64,000 nt of DNA from Tillandsia leiboldiana (Eukaryota; Streptophyta; Magnoliopsida; Poales; Bromeliaceae), in assembly GCA_029204045.2 (NCBI GenBank), contig CM055075.1, forward strand, positions 20,890,491-20,954,490. The letters are read 5' to 3'. Made by a program: the position numbers and the translations under genes. This document shows positions 7,464 to 17,355 of the stretch, in pieces (positions within the stretch are counted from its first letter, which is position 1; each line of letters starts with the position of its first letter). The notes below the pieces were generated by a model that saw only the letters and a list, made by a program, of their open reading frames with translations, did no database searches and had not been told where the DNA came from.

Positions 7464-10400
7464 TGCTTCACTTCAAGAGTCCATTGAGCAATTCGAGAAG
7501 AATTATGTAGATATGGTGAACAAAGCGAATTACTTCTTGAAGCTCAACGGCGAGGCTCGACAGGAAAAATTGGAAATAACAGAGACCATTCTCCAACTCA
7601 AGGATGACTTACAGCGATTTTCATCAGGAAGGAGTAAGTTGGATAAGCTTCTTGGTCTTGGTCAATCAAACAAGTTCGACCTCGGATATAATCGAACTAA
7701 CGACAATTTTAGTTCGGTTGGGACAGTCTTTGTGCCCCAGTCGGTATCTCCTCCTCCGACACCGGAAGTGACGACAAACAACGACAACAAACCTATTTCC
7801 CCCTCTTCGGAATCGTCAAGCATCAAGGTATGTTTTCGTTGTGGTATTGCAGGGCATATAAGAAGAAATTGTAAGATGGGAGCCAAACGCTCAACTCAAG
7901 CACTTCTTGCAACGACTACCAAAAGAGTGATTCCTCGGAAATCAAATGCAAATTTTTCGAAGGAAAAGAGCCTCGGTAGTTCATCAAACAAGACGACGAT
8001 GTCATGGAAAAGCGATGGATCAAACAAGACGCTTTCACCAAAGGTATCAACCTCACAATCATTTCCGACGTACACCAAAACTCGAAAGGTTTGGGTACAC
8101 AAAGGTGAAGTTTTCCCTTGTCTTGTTACAAATGTTTCCTTACATGCTTATGATAATTCGTCTTGGTATCTGGATAGCGGTTGTTCCCGTCACATGACCG
8201 GTGACAAAAATTGTTTTCAAAATTTTGAGAAAATCTCCGGAGGACTTGTAGTTTTCGGAGACGGTCAGTCTTCCAAAATTGTTGGAAAAGGAACAGTAGC
8301 TATTCCAGATGGCCCGATTCTAAATAATGTGTTATTTGTTGATGGCCTTAAGACTAACCTCATAAGTATCAGTCAACTTTGTGATAATGGTTTTTCAGTT
8401 AATTTTTCATCTGTCGAATGCATTGTAACTGATAAGGACCATGTTTTCTTTTTAAAGGGGGTTAGATCTGAAACAATTGTTATGTTGTTCCCAATAAAAT
8501 TTCTGAAAATTGTAACTTAGCCTCTTTGAATAATGAAACACTTTGGCATGAAAGGCTAGGTCACATAAATTTTAAGGAACTTGCTAGAATTTCAAACAAA
8601 GACGTGGTCAAGGGGGTTCCTAAACTTTCACTTAAACAAAACATTGTGTGTGGTGGTTGTCAAAAGGGAAAACAATCTAGGACTGCACACAAGAACTTGA
8701 ACCATGTTGGTACTAAATGACCCTTGGAATTATTGCATATGGACCTTATGGGGCCGACACGTCAACCATCCTTGGGAGGTAAATGGTATATTTTCTTATT
8801 GGTTGATGATTTCTCTAGATACTCATGGGTAGCATTTTTAAAAGAGAAAGCTGATACTTTTGATTCTTTTCACGAGATTTGCCTTCGTATTACGATTGAA
8901 AAGAATGAGAAGATCATTCGTGTTAGAAGTGATAGAGGTGGAGAATTCATAAATTCAAAATTCATTGATTTTTGCACTTCCAATGGCATTAAACATGAAT
9001 TCTCGGCACCCTATACACCTCAACAGAATGGTGTACTCGAGCGCAAAAACAGGGTTGTACAAGAGATGGCACGTGTTATGCTTCACAGCCGGAATTTACC
9101 GCTACATTTTTGGGCTGAAGCTGTGAACACTGCAATCTATGTTATTAATCGAGTTTATTTGCGCCCGGGAACGTTAAATACACCATATGAACTATGGTGT
9201 TGTAGAAAACCCAACATCAAATATTTTCGCATCTTTGGGAGTCAGTGTTACATTTTACGTGACCGCGAAAATCTTGGAAAATTTGACTCTCGAAGTGACG
9301 AAGGGATTTTCATGGGTTATTCTACAAATAGTAGAGCATATCGGGTATTTAACTTGGAATCTAAAACGATTGTAGAATCCATAAATGTTAAAGTAGATGA
9401 AGCTTTCCACTTTGCATCTGATAAATCTACCCCTGATATCTCTCTTGATGATGATACTCCTATAAATGCATCTTCTCATGATAATACTTCCAATATTAAT
9501 GATGCATCTAATGGTTCTTCAAGTTTATCTGATGTGCAGGAATCATCTCATGTACCTCCGAGTACTCCATTACATCAAACGTTACGCATCTCCAAGGATC
9601 ATCCTGAATCAAACATCATTGGAGACCCACAAGAAGGAGTCAAAACTCGGAGACAGTTGGTTTGTGGATTCGCTTGTTACGTTTCCATGATCGAACCAAA
9701 GAATGTCGATGAAGCTCTTCAGGATGACTACTGGATTGAAGCAATGCAGGAAGAGCTCCATCAGTTTGAACGAAACAAAGTCTGGGAATTAACGACGCCT
9801 CCGAAGCAACACAATGTGATCGGTACTAAATGGATTTTCAAGAACAAAAAGAATGAGGATGGTACCATCATCAGGAATAAAGCACGTTTAGTTGCTCAAG
9901 GTTACTCTCAAATAGAAGGTATAGACTTTGATTAAACGTTCGCCCCTGTAGCTAGACTCGAGTCCATTCGTATCTTATTCGCTATTGCTTGTCACTTTAA
10001 AATAAAACTCTTTCAAATGGACGTTAAGAGCGCGTTTTTAAATGGGTTTTTAAATGAGGAAGTTTATGTGGCTCAACCGAAAGGTTTTGTAGACTATAAA
10101 CTACCTAACCATGTTTTTCGTTTGAAAAAGGCTCTTTATGGTTTAAAACAAGCACCGCGAGCGTGGTACGAAAGGTTGACAAAGCACCTTTTGGAGAAGG
10201 GCTATACTCGAGGGGGAGCAGACAGGATTCTCTTTGTGAAGCATTATCAAAATAACTTCATTGTTGCACAAATCTATGTCGATGACACTGTATTTGGAGC
10301 AACAAAGGATAATGATGCTTCTAAATTCGCAGAAACCATGGAAAGCGAATTTGAGATGTCTATGATGGGCGAACTGACATACTTTCTTGGATTGCAAGTG

Positions 10401-11222
10401 AAACAAAATGGTGAAGGCATCCATCTGTGTCAATCCAAGTATGCAAAGGAGTTGGTAAAGAAATTCGGATTAGAAGATTCTAAAGATTTTCCTACTCCTA
10501 TGGGAACTAGCAATAAGGGATTAGGAAGTGAATCTCTTAGTGAGAATGTAGACGAGAAACTTTATCGCAGCATGATTGGAAGTCTACTTTACCTCACAGC
10601 TAGTCGCCCGGATATATCCTTTAGTGTTGGGATTTGCGTGAGATATCAATCAGCACCAAAGGAGGTTCACCTGAAAGCGGTGAAACGGATCATCCGGTAC
10701 ATCAAAGGAACTATTAATTTTGGAATTTGGTATCCTATGGGAACAAGTCTAGATATTATTGGATACTCAGATGCCGATTGGGCAGGATCTGTGGATGATC
10801 GGAAAAGTACAAGTGGTGCATGTTTTTATCTTGGCCATTGCCTTGTTGCATGGCATAGTAAAAAGCAAAACTGCATTGCACTCTCGACTGCCGAAGCGGA
10901 ATACATCTCAGCGGGTAGTTGTTCAACTCAACTCATTTGGATGAAAAGCGTGTTGAGCGACTTCCGGATTTCAGCAACTTCGGTAACTGTTTTATGTGAC
11001 AACACTAGTGCTATAAACATTTCAAAAAACCCTATGTTGCACTCAAGAACAAAACACATTGAACTTAGATATCATTTTCTTAGAGAGCTAGTTGAATCAA
11101 ATATTCTTCAAATTTCCTACATTTCAACTGAAGATCAATTAGCTGACTTTTTAACAAAACCTTTGGATCAAAAATGTTTTATTCATTTGCGTAAAGCAAT
11201 TGGAATGCTTTCCTTGAAATAA
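7464..11222 (+). pseudogene. Copia gag 3' end and pol of element A, with three disabling changes
   Basis: Order: Gag coiled coil (7470-7620), second zinc knuckle CFRCGIAGHIRRNC (about 7831-7872), protease WYLDSGCSRHMTGD (about 8164), integrase zinc region LWHERLGH/CGGC (about 8540-8670), integrase core HMDLMG (8738), RSDRGGEF (8928) and ERKNR (9040), RT YVDD (about 10280), RNase H YSDADWAGS (about 10765) and STAEAEY (about 10890). Disabling changes by comparison with element B: a one-base loss in an A run near 8470, a TGA at 8718-8720 replacing an Arg codon, and a TAA at 9933-9935 replacing Glu before TFAPVARLES. The C-terminus RKAIGMLSLK is intact at 11222. Confidence 0.9.
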
Positions 11223-12159
11223 CCTCTTTTTGAAACTCTTGTTTAGGTTAGGTTTTGTTTTTGTGTTTTTGTTCATTATCTATGCTTAGACATAGAACAT
11301 TAATTGAGCATTAGTTTTTATTGACTTTAACTGCATCCTTTTTTATGTTTAGAAATTTATTATGCCTTGGATATCATAATAATTCATTTGATGCAATGAT
11401 CATTTATGTGAATTAAATCATCTTTGTTTTGATCAAAGTCAATTTCTCTCTCGATGATCTCTTGGTATAGTTTTTATCTTATTTGACTGTTTAGTCGAGT
11501 ATGAAATCGATATCAATATTTGGCTGAATACTTTATATCTTAAATAATTGATAGCCAATTGAGGGGGAGTCAAAGAAAAAGTGTTATGCTCAAAAGATGT
11601 GGAAAGAGTTACATCCCAATGAGGAGTGTGAAAACTACCACCACATGGAGGAAAGAGCTACCACCTCGGTCGTCCAAGTACTGTGTGCAGCTACCACATG
11701 TATACCAAGCAAGGTTTTTCAAGTTTGATTAAATAAAATGCATGTTGAAATACTTGACTCTGTCAAAATTTCAAGGTTGGTATAAGGTGGGAATTTTAAT
11801 GAAAGATGCTCAAAGAGCCACTCTCTTCAATAAATTGACTAGATATATTATCTAACTTATCTGGGATTTCAGACATCTATTGATCTTTGTATCTCATTTT
11901 CTTTACCGAATTGATGATTTGATAAAGGCATTACTCATAAGATCAAGTTAGATGTAATTGAAGTTGTTCAACTTTAAGGGATTTAATTTTTATAAATTTT
12001 CGTTTCATTTGTTGGATGTTATTGATAGATTTGGCATAATCTATTTCTTGCTGTATGAAACGATGATTTTCATTTAAAGTTGATACACAAAAGTGCTTAC
12101 AATCTTTTTCTGGATTTTCTAGAATTTTTCTGAATTTTTCTGAAGAAAAAGTTGGAGTC
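11223..12159 (+). other. Conserved pol-to-extra-ORF spacer (element A)
   Basis: No gene. Counterpart of the spacer in element 0, with the purine tract GAGGGGGAG at 11561-11569 and the CTACCAC block at about 11600-11705. The small hairpin has one substitution here (CCAAG instead of CCGAG). Confidence 0.7.
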
Positions 12160-12270
12160 GATCCGGATTGGACAAGCCGATCCGGATCCCGAACGCAGAT
12201 ATTCTCTGCGGGTAGCCGATCCGGATCGAAATCACGAACTGATCCGGATCGCGGCTAGGGTTTTATATAG
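12160..12270 (+). promoter_or_regulatory. Internal promoter candidate: four palindromes plus TATA-like box (element A)
   Basis: Copies of GATCCGGATC (one degenerate) start at 12160, 12179, 12218 and 12241, followed at once by TTTTATATAG at 12261-12270. The leader and predicted intron of the extra ORF come next. The TATA-like box is clearest in this copy. Confidence 0.62.
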
Positions 12271-12385
12271 AACAAAAGGGTTTTGATTTCTTTTACTTCA
12301 ATCTTTTGTTCAAAAGTCTCCAGAGCTTCTCTCTCCAGAATTCATCCATCTTGGAAGCTTTCAAACTCAAGTTCTTCGATTCCAA

Positions 12386-12768
12386 GTAAGTTTTATTGAT
12401 CAAAATCTCGGTTTTTCACAGTTTTTCATATTTTTCCTCAAAACGTGATGGAATTTCCGTATCTTTTTCGTTTGTGGATGGTTTTTGATCAAATTTCTTT
12501 TGAAATAAGAACTCTGGGTAGATTAGTTTTGATTATATGCTAGGTATTCTAATGATAAACGGATTTTTGGCCTTCGATTTCAAAAATTTCAGTTTTAGGG
12601 CATATAATGGGATTTTTCGAAAATCATGCGATTGATCTATTTTTAAAATTCTTTTTGCAAAACTAATTTGATTCTTAGTCTCTCTACACCATAATGATTG
12701 TTTGGGTACAATTTTTCAAATTTTTGAAAATTAACAATTTTTTCGTGTTCTTGAGTTGTTGCTCACAG
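12386..12768 (+). other. Predicted 5'-UTR intron of extra ORF (element A), 383 bp
   Basis: Donor CCAA/GTAAGTTTT at 12386 and acceptor GCTCACAG/GATTTCC ending at 12768. The ATG follows 30 bases later at 12799, the same spacing as in element 0. Confidence 0.58.
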
Positions 12769-12798
12769 GATTTCCTTTCTCACAAGAAACTAGTAGCA

Positions 12799-12887
12799 AT
12801 GGTGATCACCTGGATCATTTTTCTTCTGGCTGCTATGGTTCATACAAGAGATACTATCAAGCCCAAGAAGGCTAAGAAGGCAAAGAA
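12799..12887 (+). pseudogene. Extra ORF of element A, piece 1 of 3 (N-terminus)
   Basis: Codes for the hydrophobic N-terminus (MVITWIIFLLAAMVH) and the start of the Lys-rich tract. It is cut by element B inside an AAG codon stretch. Reading continues in frame at 23797 and, after element C, at 44701. Together the pieces make a 479-codon frame with no internal stop. The only damage to this gene is the two insertions. Confidence 0.85.
12883..12887 (+). repeat. Target-site duplication AAGAA, left copy (element B)
   Basis: AAGAA immediately before the TGTTGGG terminus of B; the right copy is at 23792-23796. A 5-bp duplication is usual for copia integration. Confidence 0.92.
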
Positions 12888-14172
12888 TGTTGGGTTATAT
12901 GTAATAATGGATCTAAATAGGGGAAAAAACACCTAAAGGGGGGTGAATAGGTGTAAACAATAAACACTTAAAAAATCATTGCGCAATAAAAACCCAATGC
13001 GGAAATATAAATGAGCACGCAAGATTTTTACGTGGAAAACTCCAAACCGGAGTAAAAAACCACGGGACCGATAACACGGTGAAATCCACTAGAATTAAAC
13101 ACGTACAAGGTGATATACCGTACTCACAGACGACTCAACCTTTTCCATACGTTCCTAGTTGATCTTCTCCGCTCGCTCCGCAACGCGTCTCGAATCCACG
13201 ATCTGCGTCCAATACCGAATCCACGGCGTCCAACGTCGAGTCCACGACGTCTGACCGAATCCACGGTCTTCACCCAGTAGCACGCTTCGAATCCACGAAC
13301 GTACCTCGCTCCGAATCCACGGGAGCGGTTGCACCTTGAATCCACAAGGCCACGCGAGTCCACGCGCCGATTTTGGGGTAAATCGTTATTTTTGGGTGGT
13401 GATGATCCGCCGAATACTTAGATCAAAGATAGATAGGAAATACCATCTAAGTATTCATTAGTTTGATTCAACTCAAGATGTGAGTATGAAAACCTAGAAT
13501 CAAACTAATCAATATAGATGAAGAAACATAGAGTAATATCTAATAATTTCCTTTCTTCTCTATATGTGGATCTAGGTCGTATAAAAGATGACGGCTTTTA
13601 GGTTTAGCGGCTTCTTTTTGGATTAGCCCTAGAAAATGAATCATAGGGTCTATTTATAGGTTAGAAACCCTAGGAAGAAGATAAGGATTCAAAAACTGTC
13701 GTTTCTGGAAATTTTCACGATGGCGATCCGGATCGGATTAGCTGTGATCCGGATCGTCGTAACGAGTCAGCCAATTCCAGAGAAACAGGGTTCGGGATCC
13801 GGATTGTAATCCACGATCCGGATCGTTCATGAATTTCAGCAAATTCCCATGTTCGGGATCCGGATCGAAATGGCTATGATCCGGATCGGATTTGCCAATG
13901 AACAAGTACCCTTCGGGATCCGGATTGGACTGTCTGATCCGGATCCTGAACATGTCCCATGTCCAGTTCTTGATTTTTATGCGATAAAAAATTCTTCCAA
14001 GTGTTTCTACACTACAAGAAGTATTCGGATCACCAAAAATAGTTAGTTAAACTTACCTGATCCTTTTGAATTCTTCTTTCTTGAGATTGAGGTATATGAT
14101 CCAAACTTCATTCATCTTCAATCTTCAAGACTTAACACTTTCACGAAATGCGCCAAAACAAAATCCTTAACA
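12888..14172 (-). repeat. 3' LTR of element B, 1285 bp
   Basis: On the minus strand it runs from TGTTAAGG (at 14172) to CCCAACA (at 12888). It holds the GATCCGGATC array (about 13723-13950), a TATA box (CTATAAATA, minus, 13651-13659) and the hairpin array (13183-13367). The next bases, 14174-14184, are the polypurine tract. Confidence 0.93.
13183..13367 (-). repeat. Common-loop hairpin array (element B, 3' LTR)
   Basis: Same array as in element 0, on the minus strand, with loop words at 13192-13199 through 13356-13363. Some loops read GTGGACTC instead of GTGGATTC. One stem (ACGCC/GGTAT) carries a mismatch that is perfect in the other LTR of B, so that change is new. Confidence 0.75.
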
Positions 14173-14892
14173 ATCTCCCCCTTTGGCGGTTTCGTGACAA
14201 AACACAGATCCACTAAAGAAAATTCAAAAAAGATATTTTTGTTGCTATCACCATACAACAAAAATTTACAATGGAGATCCAATACAAGAGATAAACTCCT
14301 AAAACAGACTCTAGACTTAGACATCTGTACTCTCTGCAAAAAGAAATCATTCTTGACAAAAAGAGATCGTTAGATACCTCAAGAATATTTAGCGTTCAAA
14401 ACCAAACAGAGATAGAGTTTATGCTCACCATGACATTGAGTAATTCAGATATGTAATAAGATCACAATCAAACATTGACATATCTTCTAAGCAATAAGAT
14501 TTCAAATGTCATAACTTTGCTTTGTTAGTAATCAAACAACTTGTTAGTTATAATACATGTCCAAATAGTTAGTCGAATAGTTAGTAGGGACATGCAACAA
14601 ATCACAAGATAAAACCAGAAGTTGTGATACTTACCTTTCACCAAAGTCAAAGTTTGTTCTAAGTTCTCACCAAAAGTTCAAAGTTCTCACAGAGTTCACA
14701 GAGTTCACTCTAAACTCTCTCCCCCTTTTTGTCACAAACTAAGCCAAAAATTCAAAATTTAAGGAGAGTTAAAAAGTTCAAAATCAAGAAAAACCTGAGA
14801 ACTAAAACTAAAAAAAAAACTTAAAACCTGCACAAAGAAAGAGGTTAAAGAAAATAAAGTTCCTGCACAAGAAGATAAGAAAGAAAGTCAAG
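14173..14892 (-). other. 3' untranslated region and polypurine tracts (element B)
   Basis: No gene. On the minus strand the terminal polypurine tract lies at 14174-14184, next to the LTR, and a second tract of the same type at 14715-14730. Confidence 0.75.
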
Positions 14893-15720
14893 TCAGTCTG
14901 AAACAGAACTAGTGGGATTGGTACAATCCAACTTCTTCAAAATTACTTGAAGCATTTTTGACATTGTGGAGCACTTTCTTTTCATCTTATGTTGCTCAGA
15001 GATAATCTGTTGGAGATTTGTAGACACACTGTCTAGTTCAGCAGACAATCTCCGCTGTTCTTGTCGAATTGAGGACCATACATTCGCTTTTGCCGTGTGT
15101 CTCCAGGATGTTGAAGGATGTAATATAGATCCAGACGGTGCATCTTGACCTTCATTCCATGGAGATTCTCTAGGGAGAGAGCGAGCTCTGGCGAGGGGTC
15201 TATCAATCTGAATTCCAGTTCCCCTCGAATTCTTTCGCCTAGTGTACTGCTTGGTTGTTGAGGAAGACTTCAGTAGCTTCTTGTTCTTTAGGTAAACCTT
15301 ATTTTCTTCATCAATACCTTGTTGTACTTCGTCAAGAAATGTGTCCCAATCATCTTCGTCTTCTGATTCAGTGTCAATTTGAGAGATATTCCTTGGGTTC
15401 TCTTGACATGGTTCATTTATTTCAATACCTCGAGCTCGTCCAGGTCGTCGAGCGAGTCTTTTTCTTTTTAGTATGGATGAAGAGGTCATTGGTGCTTTTC
15501 CTTTTTCCGTAGCAGTGGGTGGAGCCTTTTCCTTTGATGTCTCTGCACGGGATTTCCCTTTCGATGCAACAGAGGTTTTCTGTGGCGATTTTCCAGGATG
15601 TGTTTCATCATCTGACAACTCATCCCAATTGACTTCATCCTTTTTAGCCCTCTTGGGCTTGACAGTGTCTCTCGTATTTACCATAGCCGCCAGAAGGAGA
15701 ATGATCCACGTGATCACCAT
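14893..15720 (-). CDS. Extra ORF of element B, shortened variant lacking the globular domain, 275 aa
   Basis: Same position, leader and N-terminus as the extra ORF of the other elements (MVITWIILLLAAMVNTRD), and a C-terminal coiled coil (EQRRLSAELDSVSTNLQQ). The central globular domain is absent. In its place is a basic and acidic Ser-rich segment with two related stretches, RRPGRARGIEINEP and RRKNSRGTGIQIDRP, which look like an internal duplication of the linker motif that precedes the domain elsewhere (KRGSAQGISIEQP). ATG at 15720 chosen by homology; an in-frame ATG at 15762 lies inside the predicted intron. Function unknown. Confidence 0.72.
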   Translation of the reverse strand: MVITWIILLLAAMVNTRDTVKPKRAKKDEVNWDELSDDETHPGKSPQKTSVASKGKSRAETSKEKAPPTATEKGKAPMTSSSILKRKRLARRPGRARGIEINEPCQENPRNISQIDTESEDEDDWDTFLDEVQQGIDEENKVYLKNKKLLKSSSTTKQYTRRKNSRGTGIQIDRPLARARSLPRESPWNEGQDAPSGSILHPSTSWRHTAKANVWSSIRQEQRRLSAELDSVSTNLQQIISEQHKMKRKCSTMSKMLQVILKKLDCTNPTSSVSD

Positions 15721-15749
15721 TGCTATTGGTTTCTTGAGAGAAGAAAATC

Positions 15750-16131
15750 CTGTGAGCAACAACTCAAGAACACGAAAAATTGTTAATTTTCAAAAATTAG
15801 AAAAACTGTACCCAAACAATCATTATCGTGTAGAGAGACTAGGAATCAAATTAGTTTTGCAAAAGGAAATTTAAAAATAGATCAATTGCATGATTTTGGA
15901 AAATTCCCATTATATGCCCTAAAACCGAATTCTTTGAAATCGAAGACCAAAAATCCGTTAATCAAGAGAATACCTAGCATATAATCAAAACTAATCTACC
16001 CAGAGTTCTTATTTCAAAAGAAATTTGATCAAAAACCATCCACAAACGAAATTGATACAAGAAATTCATCACGTTTTGAGGAGGAATAAGAAAAACTATG
16101 AAAAACCGAGATTTTGATCAATAAAACTTAC
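15750..16131 (-). other. Predicted 5'-UTR intron of extra ORF (element B), 382 bp
   Basis: On the minus strand: donor CCAA/GTAAGTTTT at 16131 and acceptor GCTCACAG/GATTTT ending at 15750. Same boundaries and length as in the other three elements. Confidence 0.58.
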
Positions 16132-16268
16132 TTGGAGTTGAAGAACTTGAGTTTGAAAGCTTCCAAGATGGATGAAATCTAGAGAGAGAAGCTCTTGAAC
16201 TTTGGAACAAAAGATTGGAGTAAAAGAAATCAAAACCCTTTTGTTCTATAAAAAAAAACCCTAGCCGC

Positions 16269-16419
16269 GATCCGGATCAGTTCATGATTGCGATCCGGAT
16301 CGGCTACCCGCAGTGAAAAACTGCGTTCGGGATCCGGATCGGCAGGTCCAATCCGGATCGTCTGCCCGCAGAAGAATATCTGCGTTCGGGATCCGGATCG
16401 GCAGGTCCAATCCGGATCG
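16269..16419 (-). promoter_or_regulatory. Internal GATCCGGATC array (element B)
   Basis: Six palindromes or near-palindromes, several next to CCGAACGCAG. The minus-strand order is array, TTTTTATAGAAC (TATA-like, about 16240-16252), leader, intron, ORF. Confidence 0.62.
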
Positions 16420-17355
16420 GCTCCAACTTTTTCTTTAGAAAATTTCAGAGAAATTCGAGAAAAACCAGAAAAAGATTGTAAGCACTTTTGTGTATCAACT
16501 TTAAACAAAAATCATCGTTTCATACAACAAGAAATAGATTATACCAAATCTATCAATAACATCCAACAAATGAAACGAAAATTTATAAAAATTAAATCCC
16601 TTAAAGTTGAACAACTTCAATTACATCTAACTTGATCTTATGAGTAATGCCTTTATCAAATCATCAATTCGGTAAAGAAAATGAAATACAAAGATCAATA
16701 GATGTCTAACATCCCCGATAAGTTAGATAATATATCTAGTCAATTTATTGAAGAGAGTGGCTCTTTAAGCATCTTTCATTAAAAATCCCACCTTATACCA
16801 ACCTTGAAATTTTGACAGAGTCAAGTATTTCAATATGCATTTTATTTAATCAATCTTGAAAAACCTTGCTTGGTATACATGTGGTAGCTGCACACAGTAC
16901 TCGGACGACCGAGGTGGTAGCTCTTTCCTCCATGTGGTGGTAGTTTTCACACTCCTCATTGGGATGTAACTCTTTCCACATCTTTTGAGCATAATACTTT
17001 TTCTTTGACTCCCCCTCAATTGGCTATCAATTATTTAAGATATAAAGTATTTAGCCAAATATTGATCTCGATTTCATACTCGACTAAACAGTCAAATAAG
17101 ATAAAAACTATACCAAGAGATCATCGAGAGAGAAATTGACTTTGATCAAAACAAAGATGAGTTAATTGACATAAATGATCATTGCATCAAATGAAATATT
17201 ATGATATCTAAAGCATAATAGATTTCTAAATATATAAAAGGATGCAGTTAAAGTCAATCAAACTAATGCTCAATTAATATTCTATGTCTAAGCATAGGTA
17301 ATGAACAAAAAAACAAAAACAAAACCTAACATAAGCAAAAGTTTCAAAAAGAAGT
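16420..17355 (-). other. Conserved pol-to-extra-ORF spacer (element B)
   Basis: No gene. Contains the CTACCAC block with the intact small hairpin (about 16870-16985) and the first purine tract at 17009-17017, all on the minus strand. Confidence 0.68.
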
